NCBI RefSeq assembly: GCF_049943335.1
Contig: NZ_JBNFVY010000008.1
Location: forward strand, 1 to 64,000
Source: JBNFVY01 sp049943335
GTDB lineage: Bacteria > Pseudomonadota > Alphaproteobacteria > Rhodobacterales > Rhodobacteraceae
Direction of reading: 5' to 3'
Length of the DNA: 64,000 nucleotides
The position numbers and the translations under genes are program-made. The notes below the pieces were generated by a model that ran no database searches, was not told the origin of the DNA, and worked only from the letters and a program-made list of their open reading frames with translations. Positions 35,898 through 44,007 of this stretch are shown here, piece by piece; position 1 is the first letter of the stretch; each line of letters opens with the position of its first letter.

Positions 35898-37052
35898 CTA
35901 TCCTGCCAAACCCGAAAGGATATCAGCGGCTTGGCGCTCACGTTCGACCAAATTCTGGACTGTGTAGGCACCTGAAAGAATAGCGTCTTCGCGCGGGAAA
36001 TAGACCTGATCCAGATAGGTGCAGAACGTCCCCCGCGCCTCGGCGTCGAAGCCCAAAGCGTCGGGTGTGCGCAGCCACTCTTGTAGCGCCGCGGGAGACT
36101 CGACCTTGGTCGCCATATCCCCAAAGCCATAGAAAGCATGCCCCAGCACCAAGACAGGCACGTCACAAAAGAAGGCTTCAAAACCGACCGATGAGTTGAT
36201 CGTGATCACCCCACGCGCCGCAGCGACTTGGGCCATGGTGTTCGTCTGATTGTCGACACGGAATTTGGCCCCCGAAAGCGCAGAGAGCTTGTCTGAAAAA
36301 CTGTCCTTGGCGGATGGGTGCTCTTTGATGCGGATAGACCAGCCGTCCGGCAATGCAGCGCTTGCGGTATGTAGCACGTCGATCATGTGGTCGACGCTTT
36401 TGATCCAGTCGCCATAGACAGTGATCTGGCTGTCTCCGGGCACTTGCAGGGGCACGAAAATATAGGGCTCGTTGCCCAGATCGCTGTCAGCCGCCACTTG
36501 GCCAATGTCACGTCCGCTCTTGGCCTGCCGGGGAACAATACCCCCGCCAATCTGCCGCCAGCCATCAGTGCTTGCGCCGCTCTGCCGCACCCATTGCGCG
36601 TAAAAATCGGCCCGTCTCGGCAGGCTGTTCCCGTAGTTCACGCCCTTGAAATCGACGGTCAATCGCCCGGGCAACGGGGCTTCTTCCAAGAAGATGACCG
36701 TTATGCCTTGCGCCGCAGCAATGTCCGCAGCCAGTCGGCGGTGGCCCTTGATGCCATTCCAAACCACAAGACAGTCGGCCGACGCGCGCTGTAACCGGGC
36801 GTGCAACCAGTTGGCTTGCCCCCTGAGAAAGGCAGCTTTTGCAAATGTGCCGAACGCCGATTGATGTGACCGGGTTGCGCTTTCAAGGGCCGCAGACGTG
36901 TCTATTGACGGGCCGCATGGGCGCAATCCGACGGCCGGGATGATGTCGGTATTTTCCGCGCCAAACAGGCCCGCCGCGATTTTGGACACGCGGCGTTTGC
37001 CGCTTTCGATGACCACCGCACGGCGAAGCGGTTCAAGGGCGGTCATACCCAA
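35898..37052 (-). CDS. KpsS/KpsC-like capsule polysaccharide biosynthesis protein
   Basis: A 384-residue soluble protein resembling the capsule Kdo-transferase family (Pfam capsule_synth). Signature parts are the C-terminal RIKEHPSAKD and the ITINSSVGFEAFFCDVPVLVLGHAFYGFGD stretch, read here as two adjoining motifs at about residues 250 and 295. Family members add the beta-Kdo linker that anchors group 2 capsules to lipid. It overlaps the 3' end of the upstream sulfotransferase gene by 20 bases, implying co-expression. Other kps genes are absent from the window, so the product and linker are unknown. Confidence 0.78.
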   Translation of the reverse strand: MGMTALEPLRRAVVIESGKRRVSKIAAGLFGAENTDIIPAVGLRPCGPSIDTSAALESATRSHQSAFGTFAKAAFLRGQANWLHARLQRASADCLVVWNGIKGHRRLAADIAAAQGITVIFLEEAPLPGRLTVDFKGVNYGNSLPRRADFYAQWVRQSGASTDGWRQIGGGIVPRQAKSGRDIGQVAADSDLGNEPYIFVPLQVPGDSQITVYGDWIKSVDHMIDVLHTASAALPDGWSIRIKEHPSAKDSFSDKLSALSGAKFRVDNQTNTMAQVAAARGVITINSSVGFEAFFCDVPVLVLGHAFYGFGDMATKVESPAALQEWLRTPDALGFDAEARGTFCTYLDQVYFPREDAILSGAYTVQNLVERERQAADILSGLAG

Positions 37053-37737
37053 ACCCTTCGTAGTCAGCCCGATACAAGTTCCCCAGGATGTCGGCGGTCT
37101 GGGGCGACACCTTTGGCGCAGCCCCGCTTGTCCTGTTCATCAAATCGAGGTCCGGCAGACCGATGCCGCGATCCAAACACAGGCGTTGAATATGGGCCCA
37201 GTCATCAGCAAGGCTTTCAAGCTTTGCCGCGTAGAACCCCGGCAGGTCGCGAACGTGTTTCAACAGTTCGGATTGCGGGCTGAAATGATCATTGAGCGCC
37301 CATGTCGGCCAGCGCGCCAGCCGCGACACAAACTGGTCAAATGGTAGTTTGCGGCGCATGCCCATACGGCGAAGAGGGCCGAAAACCTCGTCCGGCTCAT
37401 CCATCTTGTTTCGCCACGCTGACTGAATGCGGGCCGTGGGTTCACGCACCACCGCAAAGATCAGCCAATCGGGGCCTGCAAGGTCTTTGGCAAAATGGCT
37501 GGACCGAATGGCATGGGGGCGCATTGCTGACGCAATGGGTTCGCTTTTCGTCGGTTGCACCCCGAAAAACGGTGCCATCGCAGTCTGAATCGAAGTCGAG
37601 GCCGCCTTTGGGATCACCGCATAGGCCACCCGTTGCTCTGGCATGGCAAAAACCGGGATATCCGCAGGCTCGCGCCCTGAAAGTGCGCGGCGCAAGCAAA
37701 GTTCCCAGTAATGCGCGTTCAAGTGATAGCCGGCCAT
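37033..37737 (-). CDS. Sulfotransferase family 2-type protein
   Basis: A 234-residue protein. YAVIPKAASTSIQTAM near residue 40 fits the PAPS 5'-phosphosulfate loop of carbohydrate sulfotransferases, and FAVVREPTARIQSAWRN fits the 3'-phosphate motif. The start at 37737 follows GGGGG; the longer frame upstream has poor composition and crosses a hairpin. It lies upstream of and overlaps the KpsS-like gene, suggesting sulfation of a surface glycan. The acceptor is not known. Confidence 0.82.
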   Translation of the reverse strand: MAGYHLNAHYWELCLRRALSGREPADIPVFAMPEQRVAYAVIPKAASTSIQTAMAPFFGVQPTKSEPIASAMRPHAIRSSHFAKDLAGPDWLIFAVVREPTARIQSAWRNKMDEPDEVFGPLRRMGMRRKLPFDQFVSRLARWPTWALNDHFSPQSELLKHVRDLPGFYAAKLESLADDWAHIQRLCLDRGIGLPDLDLMNRTSGAAPKVSPQTADILGNLYRADYEGFGYDRP

Positions 37738-37755
37738 TTGGCCCCCAAGTGCAAG

Positions 37756-37782
37756 ACGCCCCCGCACGACAGGCGGGGGCGT
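37756..37782. terminator. Hairpin between peroxiredoxin and sulfotransferase genes
   Basis: ACGCCCCCGC (37756-37765) and GCGGGGGCGT (37773-37782) form a perfect 10-bp stem with a seven-base loop. It lies just after the peroxiredoxin stop on the minus strand but has no T-run, so termination may be partial or factor-assisted. Confidence 0.55.
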
Positions 37783-37789
37783 AGGCCGA

Positions 37790-38443
37790 TCAGGCGGGGT
37801 TCTTCGCGAAGCGCAGGTACGGCAGCTTCTTGTCGATCTTGCCGTATTTTTCTTCGGCGGCGGCGTCGTCCAACGACAGGGCGACAATCACGTCCTGGCC
37901 GGTTTCCCAATTGGCCGGTGTGGCCAGCGGCTGCTCATAAGTCCGCTGCAGCCCGTCAAGCGCGCGCAGAACTTCGGCAAAATTGCGGCCAACGGACATG
38001 GGATATGTCATCATCAATTGCACCGTCTTGTTCGGCGCGATGATGAAAACGCTGCGAACGGTCGCAGTGTCGGCAGGGGTGCGCCCATCGGGCAGATAGG
38101 CTTCGGCCGGCAGCATATCGAATGCCTTGGATAGTTCCAGCTTGGTATCGGCGACAATGGGAAAGCCGGCCTCGGTGCCCGCGACGCTTTCAATGTCGCC
38201 CTTCCATTTCGTGTGCTCGTCGACACTATCGACAGATACACCCAGAACCTTGGTGTTGCGCTTGGCCCATTCGTCACTCAGCTGTGCGACAGCACCAAAT
38301 TCGGTTGTGCAAACCGGGGTGAAGTCCTTGGGGTGCGAAAAAATGACCGCCCAGCTGTCGCCGATCCAGTCGTGCAGGGTGATCTCGCCCTTGTCGGTTT
38401 CGACAGTCAGGTTCGGTACGGTGTCGTTGATACGCAGTGCCAT
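37790..38443 (-). CDS. 1-Cys peroxiredoxin (Prx6 type)
   Basis: A 217-residue thiol peroxidase that reduces H2O2 and organic peroxides in the cytoplasm. The peroxidatic Cys45 is in HPKDFTPVCTTE, and the C-terminal extension and length fit the Prx6 class with no second conserved resolving cysteine. The start at 38443 (MALRINDTVPNL) follows GGAG; the upstream extension is not supported. It is divergent from the aldehyde dehydrogenase gene. Confidence 0.94.
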   Translation of the reverse strand: MALRINDTVPNLTVETDKGEITLHDWIGDSWAVIFSHPKDFTPVCTTEFGAVAQLSDEWAKRNTKVLGVSVDSVDEHTKWKGDIESVAGTEAGFPIVADTKLELSKAFDMLPAEAYLPDGRTPADTATVRSVFIIAPNKTVQLMMTYPMSVGRNFAEVLRALDGLQRTYEQPLATPANWETGQDVIVALSLDDAAAEEKYGKIDKKLPYLRFAKNPA

Positions 38444-38567
38444 AATTTGCTCCATTGCCTTTTTACGTATGGTCGCGCACAGATAGTGCGGAACGGGGTT
38501 TCGGTGACCCAAATGGCCACCAAGATGCCACGTAAGTCTTATCACGTCATTCTTGGGAGGACAGATA

Positions 38568-40007
38568 ATGATCGAGAAAAGGAAATTCTACATCGACGGC
38601 CAATGGGTCGCACCCCTGAACGGCACGGATCATTCGGTAATCGATCCGTCAACCGAGGAACCCTGCGCCGTCATATCCTTGGGCGGCCAGCCGGACGTGG
38701 ACGCGGCGGTCAGCGCAGCCAAGGGGGCATTCGCGGATTGGTCCGCGCGCCCGATGGAAGAGCGCATCGCGTTGATCGAAAAACTGGCCGATGTTTACAA
38801 GACCCGGACAGAAGAACTGGCCCAGGCAATCAGCATGGAAATGGGCGCACCCATCGATATGGCCCGCACCCAACAGGTCGGAGCCGGGATCGCTCACATC
38901 AAGACATTCATTCACACAGCCAGGAATTTTGAACAGATCCGCCCCTTGGGCGATCACGCGCCGAATGACCGGATCATCTATGAGGCGGCCGGGGTCTGCG
39001 GCCTGATCACGCCTTGGAACTGGCCGATGAACCAAATCACGCTCAAGGTCATCGCGGCGATGGCGGCAGGCTGCACGATGGTTCTGAAACCGTCCGAAGA
39101 ATCGCCTCTGTCAGCCATGGTTTTTGCCGATATGATTCATGACGCCGGGATTCCTGCCGGTGTCTTCAATCTGGTCAATGGTGATGGCGCTGGCGTGGGC
39201 ACGGCCCTGACGGCCCATCCCGATATCGACATGATATCGTTCACCGGATCGACGCGGGCGGGTATCGCGATCCAGAAAAACGCCGCCGATACGCTTAAGC
39301 GCGTGCATCAGGAACTGGGCGGGAAAGGGGCGAATGTCGTCTTTGCCGACGCCGACGAAAAGGCGGTCAAGCGCGGTGTCATGCATATGATGAACAACAC
39401 CGGCCAGAGCTGCAACGCCCCCAGCCGCATGCTGGTGGAACGCAGCCGCTATGAGCAGGCTGTCGAGGAAGCTGCAGCCACGGCAAATATGGTCACCGTC
39501 GGCAATTCACACGAAGAAGGTCGCCACATCGGCCCCGTCGTGAACGAGACACAGTTCAACAAGATCCAGGGGCTGATCCAGAAAGGCATCGACGAAGGCG
39601 CGCGCTTGGTGGCGGGTGGCCCCGGGCGCCCCGACGGGCTGAACCGCGGCTTTTTTGTCCGGCCCACGATTTTCGCCGATGTGACCCCCGATATGACCAT
39701 CTGGCGCGAGGAAATCTTTGGCCCGGTTCTGTGCATGACGCCTTTCGACACCGAAGACGAGGCCATCGCACTGGCAAACGATACGGTTTATGGGCTGACA
39801 AATTACGTGCAGTCCGTTGACGATAGCCGCCGGATCCGCATGGCACGCGCGCTGCGATCCGGCATGGTCGAAATGAACGGCCAGCCGCGCGGGGCCGGGG
39901 CGCCCTTTGGCGGAGTCAAGCAATCAGGCAACGGTCGCGAGGGCGGAAAATGGGGCCTTGAAGACTTCTTCGAGGTCAAAGCCGTGTCGGGCTGGCCCGC
40001 CGAGTAA
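38568..40007 (+). CDS. NAD(P)-dependent aldehyde dehydrogenase
   Basis: A 479-residue ALDH-superfamily enzyme that oxidises an aldehyde to the acid. The catalytic pair is Glu249 in QELGGKGAN and Cys282 in NNTGQSCNAPSR. The cofactor motif FTGSTRAG is present. The substrate cannot be inferred; it is not next to a matching alcohol dehydrogenase or pathway. The start follows TTGGGAGG at good spacing. It is followed by a strong terminator. Confidence 0.93.
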   Translation: MIEKRKFYIDGQWVAPLNGTDHSVIDPSTEEPCAVISLGGQPDVDAAVSAAKGAFADWSARPMEERIALIEKLADVYKTRTEELAQAISMEMGAPIDMARTQQVGAGIAHIKTFIHTARNFEQIRPLGDHAPNDRIIYEAAGVCGLITPWNWPMNQITLKVIAAMAAGCTMVLKPSEESPLSAMVFADMIHDAGIPAGVFNLVNGDGAGVGTALTAHPDIDMISFTGSTRAGIAIQKNAADTLKRVHQELGGKGANVVFADADEKAVKRGVMHMMNNTGQSCNAPSRMLVERSRYEQAVEEAAATANMVTVGNSHEEGRHIGPVVNETQFNKIQGLIQKGIDEGARLVAGGPGRPDGLNRGFFVRPTIFADVTPDMTIWREEIFGPVLCMTPFDTEDEAIALANDTVYGLTNYVQSVDDSRRIRMARALRSGMVEMNGQPRGAGAPFGGVKQSGNGREGGKWGLEDFFEVKAVSGWPAE

Positions 40008-40015
40008 TACGATTA

Positions 40016-40038
40016 GGGCGCCCCAGCGGCGCCCTTTT
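40016..40038 (+). terminator. Rho-independent terminator after aldehyde dehydrogenase
   Basis: GGGCGCC (40016-40022) pairs with GGCGCCC (40028-40034) with a five-base loop and TTTT (40035-40038) directly after. Confidence 0.88.
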
Positions 40039-40338
40039 CATACCGTCGGGAAAGCTTGTGGCGCGATACCACCCACGTGCACTGGAATGCCTGCTAGCGC
40101 GTATCATTGCATGGCAATTGATCCAGCACCCTGATCCGGCGCGGAGCGGTGCAGGTTTATGCAGCAACGGCCTCAGTCTAACTACCAGAGACGTTCACCA
40201 AGTTCGGTGTTGGATCGTTGGTGTTTCTCGGCAACTACAAAATATCAGAGGCGCGGCGACCTGTGCGCGGGCGAAAACATCCGCGCCGCCCGCTCGCCCC
40301 CGCACGGGCAAGGCCGGAACCGGCGCGATCTTTGGCCA
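40039..40338. other. 300-base spacer between aldehyde dehydrogenase and hemN
   Basis: I see no gene, RNA fold or repeat that I can support. The open frames that cross it on the plus strand continue as the antisense shadow of hemN. Confidence 0.4.
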
Positions 40339-41694
40339 TCACGACGCGCGCGAGTAGCGTACCCCCTCGGGCACATGCTGATCCAGAACCGATGCGATGA
40401 TGCGGGTGAGGGCATAGCCCTTTGGCGCAACCTCCATGCGGGTTCCATCCAACAAGACAAAGGGTGCGAAACGCTCGGCCATCTCTTTCAGATAGGGTGC
40501 CAGCTTGTCGGCGGGGGCGCCAAATTCATCGCTCAGCGCGTCCAGGTCGACAGCGAAGGTGCACATCAGCTGTTCGATCGCGCGGGCGTGCAGCCGATCC
40601 TCTTCCGTCATCTGGTATCCACGCGCGCCCGGGAAAACGCCTTGCGCGATCCGCTGCTTGTAGGCTGCAGTCGCCGGCGCATTCTGGACATATCCGCCCG
40701 GAAAGCGCGAAATCGACGATGCGCCCAGGCCGATCAAAGTCTGGCAGCTGTCCGCCGTGTACCCTTGGAAATTGCGACGCAATCGCCCCTTGTCCAAAGC
40801 GGTCGCCAAGCCATCGCCGGGGCGCGCGAAGTGGTCGATGCCGATCGCCGCCAGTCCTGCGTCGACGAAGCGTTCACTGGCACGCGTGGCAAGGCTGTAG
40901 CGGGCCAGATCGTCGGGCAACGCGTCTTCGTCAATCAGCTTTTGTCGTTTGGACACCCAAGGCACATGCGCATAGCCAAACAGGGCCACGCGGTCGGGTG
41001 CAAAGGTCAGAACCTTGTCGATGGTGTCCTCGATCCGGGCAAGGTTTTGATGCGGCAGACCATAGACCAGGTCGGTGTTGAGCGATGTGATGTCGGCCGC
41101 GCGCAGATCATCGACGCAAGCCTGGGTGACTTCGAATGGTTGCAGCCGGCCAATTGCTTTTTGCACTTGTGGGTTGAAATCCTGAATGCCGATGGACGCA
41201 CGCGTCATACCTTCGGCGGCCAACGCGCCGATCTTGGCTCGATCCACCATCGTCGGGTCGATCTCGACCGAAAATTCAAAATCGTTCGCCGGGGGAAGGA
41301 CACTGCGGATCGCCTTGGCCAAGCGATGGATCAACGGCGGCGGCAGGATCGTGGGCGTGCCGCCACCCCAATGAAGCCGCCCCATGCGCAGGCCATTGGG
41401 CAAGGTGTCGCGCAGCATCTCAAGCTCGGCCTCAAGCGTTTCGATATAGCTTTCCACGGGCCCAAGTGTCTGCGTGCCCTGCGTGTGGCAGGCGCAAAAC
41501 CAGCATAGGCGCTCGCAAAACGGGATGTGGATGTAGACCGAAACCGGCTCTTTTGGGCTCAACTCTTCAAGACTGCGCTGCTGAAACCCTGCACCCGTCC
41601 GGGGCGTGAAAACCGCAGCGGTCGGATAGGACGTGTATCGGGGCACACGCGTGTCAAACAAGCCAAGAGCCCGAAGTGTTTCAATATGTTCCAT
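40339..41694 (-). CDS. hemN: Oxygen-independent coproporphyrinogen III oxidase
   Basis: A 451-residue radical-SAM enzyme that makes protoporphyrinogen IX without oxygen. The 4Fe-4S cluster motif is C60-x3-C64-x2-C67 (HIPFCERLCWFCACH), after the family-typical VPRYTSYPTA start. Downstream are LHWGGGTPT and GFQDFNP-like segments (here GIQDFNPQVQ). The start at 41694 was chosen because it gives this N-terminus; a longer frame is not needed. An FNR-type site precedes it, consistent with induction at low oxygen. Its neighbours on the far side belong to nitrogen-oxide metabolism. Confidence 0.95.
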   Translation of the reverse strand: MEHIETLRALGLFDTRVPRYTSYPTAAVFTPRTGAGFQQRSLEELSPKEPVSVYIHIPFCERLCWFCACHTQGTQTLGPVESYIETLEAELEMLRDTLPNGLRMGRLHWGGGTPTILPPPLIHRLAKAIRSVLPPANDFEFSVEIDPTMVDRAKIGALAAEGMTRASIGIQDFNPQVQKAIGRLQPFEVTQACVDDLRAADITSLNTDLVYGLPHQNLARIEDTIDKVLTFAPDRVALFGYAHVPWVSKRQKLIDEDALPDDLARYSLATRASERFVDAGLAAIGIDHFARPGDGLATALDKGRLRRNFQGYTADSCQTLIGLGASSISRFPGGYVQNAPATAAYKQRIAQGVFPGARGYQMTEEDRLHARAIEQLMCTFAVDLDALSDEFGAPADKLAPYLKEMAERFAPFVLLDGTRMEVAPKGYALTRIIASVLDQHVPEGVRYSRAS

Positions 41695-41728
41695 GTGCTC
41701 GTTATGAGCCTGCGCGCGGCGAGCATCT

Positions 41729-41742
41729 TTGCAATAGATCAA
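41729..41742 (-). promoter_or_regulatory. FNR/FnrL-type site upstream of hemN
   Basis: On the minus strand the sequence reads TTGAT-CTAT-TGCAA, a close match to TTGAT-N4-ATCAA. It ends 35 bases before the hemN start codon. FnrL control of hemN is known in related Rhodobacter species, so an anaerobic promoter here is likely. Confidence 0.65.
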
Positions 41743-41758
41743 ACTTTGCGAATGGTAT

Positions 41759-41774
41759 CTGCCAATTTTGGCAG
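41759..41774. repeat. Perfect palindrome near the hemN promoter
   Basis: CTGCCAA (41759-41765) and TTGGCAG (41768-41774) are exactly complementary with only two bases between. It lies 17 bases beyond the FNR-type site as seen from hemN, and also downstream of the DUF454 gene. It is a candidate protein-binding site; the protein is unknown. Confidence 0.45.
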
Positions 41775-41857
41775 GGTGCCGCACGGTCACGTCATGTGCG
41801 GCCTGACCGCCTGCGGCTTTGGTACTTTACTGCGATCAACGCGAAAGCCATGAGGCA

Positions 41858-42280
41858 TCACGTGGGCAAAACTCGACCGGGGCGGCTGAGGATAAAAGCC
41901 GCAGCAAGCAACATGCTTGCAATCTGCACGATCAGGACAAAAACAGGCACCATCAGCGCGACCGAAAGGCCAAGGGCCCCAATCATCATCGACAGTGCAA
42001 GCGCCTTGTAGCGGGGCGCGATCACGCCTTGTGCCTGCCAATCCGCGATGATTGGCCCGAATGTCCGGTTCTGCAGCAACCAGCCGTGCAATGCGGGTGA
42101 GCTTTTGGCAAAGGCCATTGTCGCCAAGATAACCAGCGGTGTCGTCGGCAACAGCGGAAGCACGACCCCAAGCGCACCAATGCCCAGCGCAACACAACCC
42201 AGCGCCTTCCAGCCCACGCGACTCAACAATGCCGCCAGGGGAACACGGGCCGGTTTGGAAAAAGGAGCGGATCGCTTCAT
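41858..42280 (-). CDS. DUF454 (YbaN-like) inner-membrane protein
   Basis: About 140 residues with two to three hydrophobic segments and the family motif LGIGALGVVLPLLPTTPLVILA. DUF454 proteins have no established role but often sit near denitrification or respiratory genes. The start at 42280 is 20 bases from the palindromic site A; a GTG at 42328 would extend through that site and is less likely. It is divergent from norE, so the two probably share regulation. Confidence 0.78.
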   Translation of the reverse strand: MKRSAPFSKPARVPLAALLSRVGWKALGCVALGIGALGVVLPLLPTTPLVILATMAFAKSSPALHGWLLQNRTFGPIIADWQAQGVIAPRYKALALSMMIGALGLSVALMVPVFVLIVQIASMLLAAAFILSRPGRVLPT

Positions 42281-42299
42281 CGTCTGCGTCTTGCGAATT

Positions 42300-42317
42300 G
42301 GTATTTTGTATACTAAT
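42300..42317. promoter_or_regulatory. Site A: candidate NsrR-like operator between DUF454 gene and norE
   Basis: The 18 bases GGTATTTTGTATACTAAT match 15 of 18 with site B at 43944-43961 (minus strand). Extending three bases gives a full inverted repeat GGTATT-N9-AATACC (42300-42320). The position, 20 bases from the DUF454 start and about 70 from norE, suits repression of both. Assignment to the NsrR-like regulator is inference from the shared sequence. Confidence 0.6.
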
Positions 42318-42387
42318 ACCGGCAACACCGCGGTGGGGCAAGATCGCTGATGAACTTGTCATGTGCGGCTTGGGAAAGTGTTACGGG

Positions 42388-42936
42388 ATGACCGAGACCA
42401 GTGTTCTGGACGAACTGCCCGGCGAATTGTTGATGTGGATTCTCATCGCAAGCGAGCTGCTTGTGTTTGGGGCCGGTTTGATCGTCTTTCTGTCCGTGCG
42501 GATCATGGATCCCGCCGGTTTTGCGGACGCGCAGGATGCACTGGACCGCACCGGTGCCGGCATCAACACGATCGTTCTGATCACAAGCGGCTTTCTTGCT
42601 GCGCTGGCGCTTCGTTTGGGGCGCACCGGCGCGCGAACACCTGCGCGCCTTGCTCTTGTCGGAGCGGCATTACTCGGGGCGTTGTTCCTGTGGATAAAAG
42701 GCGCCGAATTGGCGTCCCATGCCGCACATGGCATCGTCTGGGACACGCATGCATTTTTCAACTTCTACTTCATGCTGACAGGGTTCCATGCCGCGCATGT
42801 CGCGGCCGGCGTCGCGCTGTTGCTGCTGGTTGCCTGGCGCGATCATGTCAACAATATCGAAGACGCGTCAGCATTCTGGCACATGGTCGATCTGATCTGG
42901 GTTCTGCTTTTCCCCGTAATCTATCTTCTGCAATGA
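42388..42936 (+). CDS. norE: NorE-like cytochrome c oxidase subunit III family protein
   Basis: A 182-residue membrane protein with about five hydrophobic segments and subunit III features: ELPGELLMWILIASELLVFG at the start, AFFNFYFMLTGFHAAHV and FWHMVDLIWVLLFPVIYLLQ at the end. In denitrifiers NorE supports full NO reductase activity without being catalytic. The ATG at 42388 follows GGGAAAG; ATG 42361 in the same frame is possible. Its stop overlaps norF (ATGA). No norC or norB lies in the window. Confidence 0.85.
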   Translation: MTETSVLDELPGELLMWILIASELLVFGAGLIVFLSVRIMDPAGFADAQDALDRTGAGINTIVLITSGFLAALALRLGRTGARTPARLALVGAALLGALFLWIKGAELASHAAHGIVWDTHAFFNFYFMLTGFHAAHVAAGVALLLLVAWRDHVNNIEDASAFWHMVDLIWVLLFPVIYLLQ

Positions 42937-43202
42937 ACAACCGGCCGCTTCATATCGCATGGGTGCTTCTGTTGGCGCTGAGCCTTGGGTCAACGGCCTT
43001 GTCGGTATCGTGGATTTGGGCGCAGTGGCCTGCTCTGGCGGGTGTGGCGGTGATGGCGCTTGCCTGGCAAAAGGCGCGGATCATTCTTGCGCAGTATTTG
43101 GGGTTGGACCAAGCGCCAAGCTGGCAGCGCGGTTTCAATGGAGCGTTGAGCGGGCTGTGCCTGCTGCTACTGGGTCTCTACCTTGCCCCGCTGGTGCTGT
43201 GA
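42933..43202 (+). CDS. norF: NorF-like small membrane protein
   Basis: An 89-residue protein with two to three hydrophobic segments, matching the small subunit IV-like NorF that accompanies NorE. Conserved-looking parts are the AWQKARIILAQYLGL segment and a C-terminal LLLLGLYLAPL helix. The start codon overlaps the norE stop. Its function in NO reductase maturation or stability is known only genetically. Confidence 0.8.
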   Translation: MNNRPLHIAWVLLLALSLGSTALSVSWIWAQWPALAGVAVMALAWQKARIILAQYLGLDQAPSWQRGFNGALSGLCLLLLGLYLAPLVL

Positions 43203-43304
43203 GCTTTGCGGATCACCTTGCCCCAAGCCAAGCGCTCCGGCATTTTGGGGGGGCGGATTCTGTACTGATCCGCGGTGAAAATGAGTGGGATTTGTGGCTG
43301 CCGC

Positions 43305-43514
43305 CTAGCAGTGCGCGATATGCGCACAGGTACTCTCTGCAAAATCGGAGTGCGCAGGATCGCGGATGTCGGCATCGGGTTGCGACAGTTTGATCGCGGC
43401 CCCTGACATTTTGGCGACAAAGCCAAAATTGTCTTCGGTGTAGCGCTGACCGGGGTGGGCCGCCGTGTTGTCAAAATAGCGCCACTTGTGGCCATCCCGC
43501 GTATCTTCAGGCAA
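43305..43514 (-). CDS. Unrecognised 69-residue protein coupled to the NsrR-like gene
   Basis: I do not recognise a family. The open frame starts with TTG at 43514 and overlaps the 3' end of the Rrf2 gene by eight bases, typical of translational coupling. The protein is polar, rich in aromatic and acidic residues, and ends with two cysteines and two histidines in STCAHIAHC, which could bind a metal. The TTG start and small size leave doubt. It could also be the remnant of a larger protein. Confidence 0.4.
   Translation of the reverse strand: MPEDTRDGHKWRYFDNTAAHPGQRYTEDNFGFVAKMSGAAIKLSQPDADIRDPAHSDFAESTCAHIAHC
43311..43327. terminator. Hairpin at the 3' end of the Rrf2 operon
   Basis: GTGCGC (43311-43316) and GCGCAC (43322-43327) form a perfect stem with a five-base loop inside the end of the 69-residue frame, between convergent norF and the Rrf2 operon. 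There is no strong T-run. Confidence 0.35.
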
Positions 43515-43926
43515 AGCTCAGCGGTTCAGACAGGGCAACATCTGCAAGCGTAGAGCGATCCAGATCGGCGATAAACGCATTTTTCGCTGACGCCAACCTG
43601 CCTTTCAGACGGCACTGCATGTCAATCGTGCAGCGGGTTTTGTCGGGTCCAAAACATTCCACCAGAGCTTGGTCGGCCTCAAGTACGGAAACCAGCTGAC
43701 CCAAGCGCAGTTCCGATGCGGGGCGCGCAAGTTTTGCGCCGCCGCCGCCGCCGCGCCGTGTTTCAACGATGCCGGCCTGTGCCAGCTGCTGCATGATCTT
43801 GCTCAGATGAGCGCGCGACAGCCCAAATTCGTTGGCAAGTGCCGCGGTGGAATAGACCCGGTCAGGCGCGCTGGCCATCCGCATCAACATGCGCAGGCCA
43901 TAGTCGGTGAAAGATGTCAGGCGCAT
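43507..43926 (-). CDS. NsrR-like Rrf2 family transcriptional regulator
   Basis: A 139-residue Rrf2 protein. It begins MRLTSFTDYGLRMLMRMA, the typical NsrR start, with a winged helix (residues about 25-65) and a Gly-rich wing. Three cysteines C91, C99 and C105 match the cluster ligands of NsrR-type NO sensors (C93/C99/C105 in the Streptomyces protein). It should bind DNA with a 4Fe-4S or 2Fe-2S cluster and release it on NO exposure. Site B lies 18 bases upstream, so it may regulate itself and the divergent hemoglobin gene. The symbol nsrR is likely but not proven. Confidence 0.87.
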   Translation of the reverse strand: MRLTSFTDYGLRMLMRMASAPDRVYSTAALANEFGLSRAHLSKIMQQLAQAGIVETRRGGGGGAKLARPASELRLGQLVSVLEADQALVECFGPDKTRCTIDMQCRLKGRLASAKNAFIADLDRSTLADVALSEPLSFA

Positions 43927-43943
43927 GCAGCGTCTCTTCTTTA

Positions 43944-43961
43944 ATTAGTATGTACAATACC
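43944..43961. promoter_or_regulatory. Site B: candidate NsrR-like operator between its gene and the hemoglobin gene
   Basis: On the minus strand it reads GGTATTGTACATACTAAT, differing from site A at only three of 18 positions. Inner arms GTAT-N5-ATAC are kept in both. It is 18 bases upstream of the Rrf2 start and 47 before the hemoglobin start, in a short divergent spacer. Confidence 0.6.
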
Positions 43962-44007
43962 ATTTACCCGGCCTAGGTTTGAGTGCAACTTAAAAAAGGC
44001 CACCGCT

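Noticed and set aside
40159..41508. 449-codon plus-strand frame opposite hemN
   Set aside because: Antisense shadow of hemN, with arginine-rich, low-information translation.
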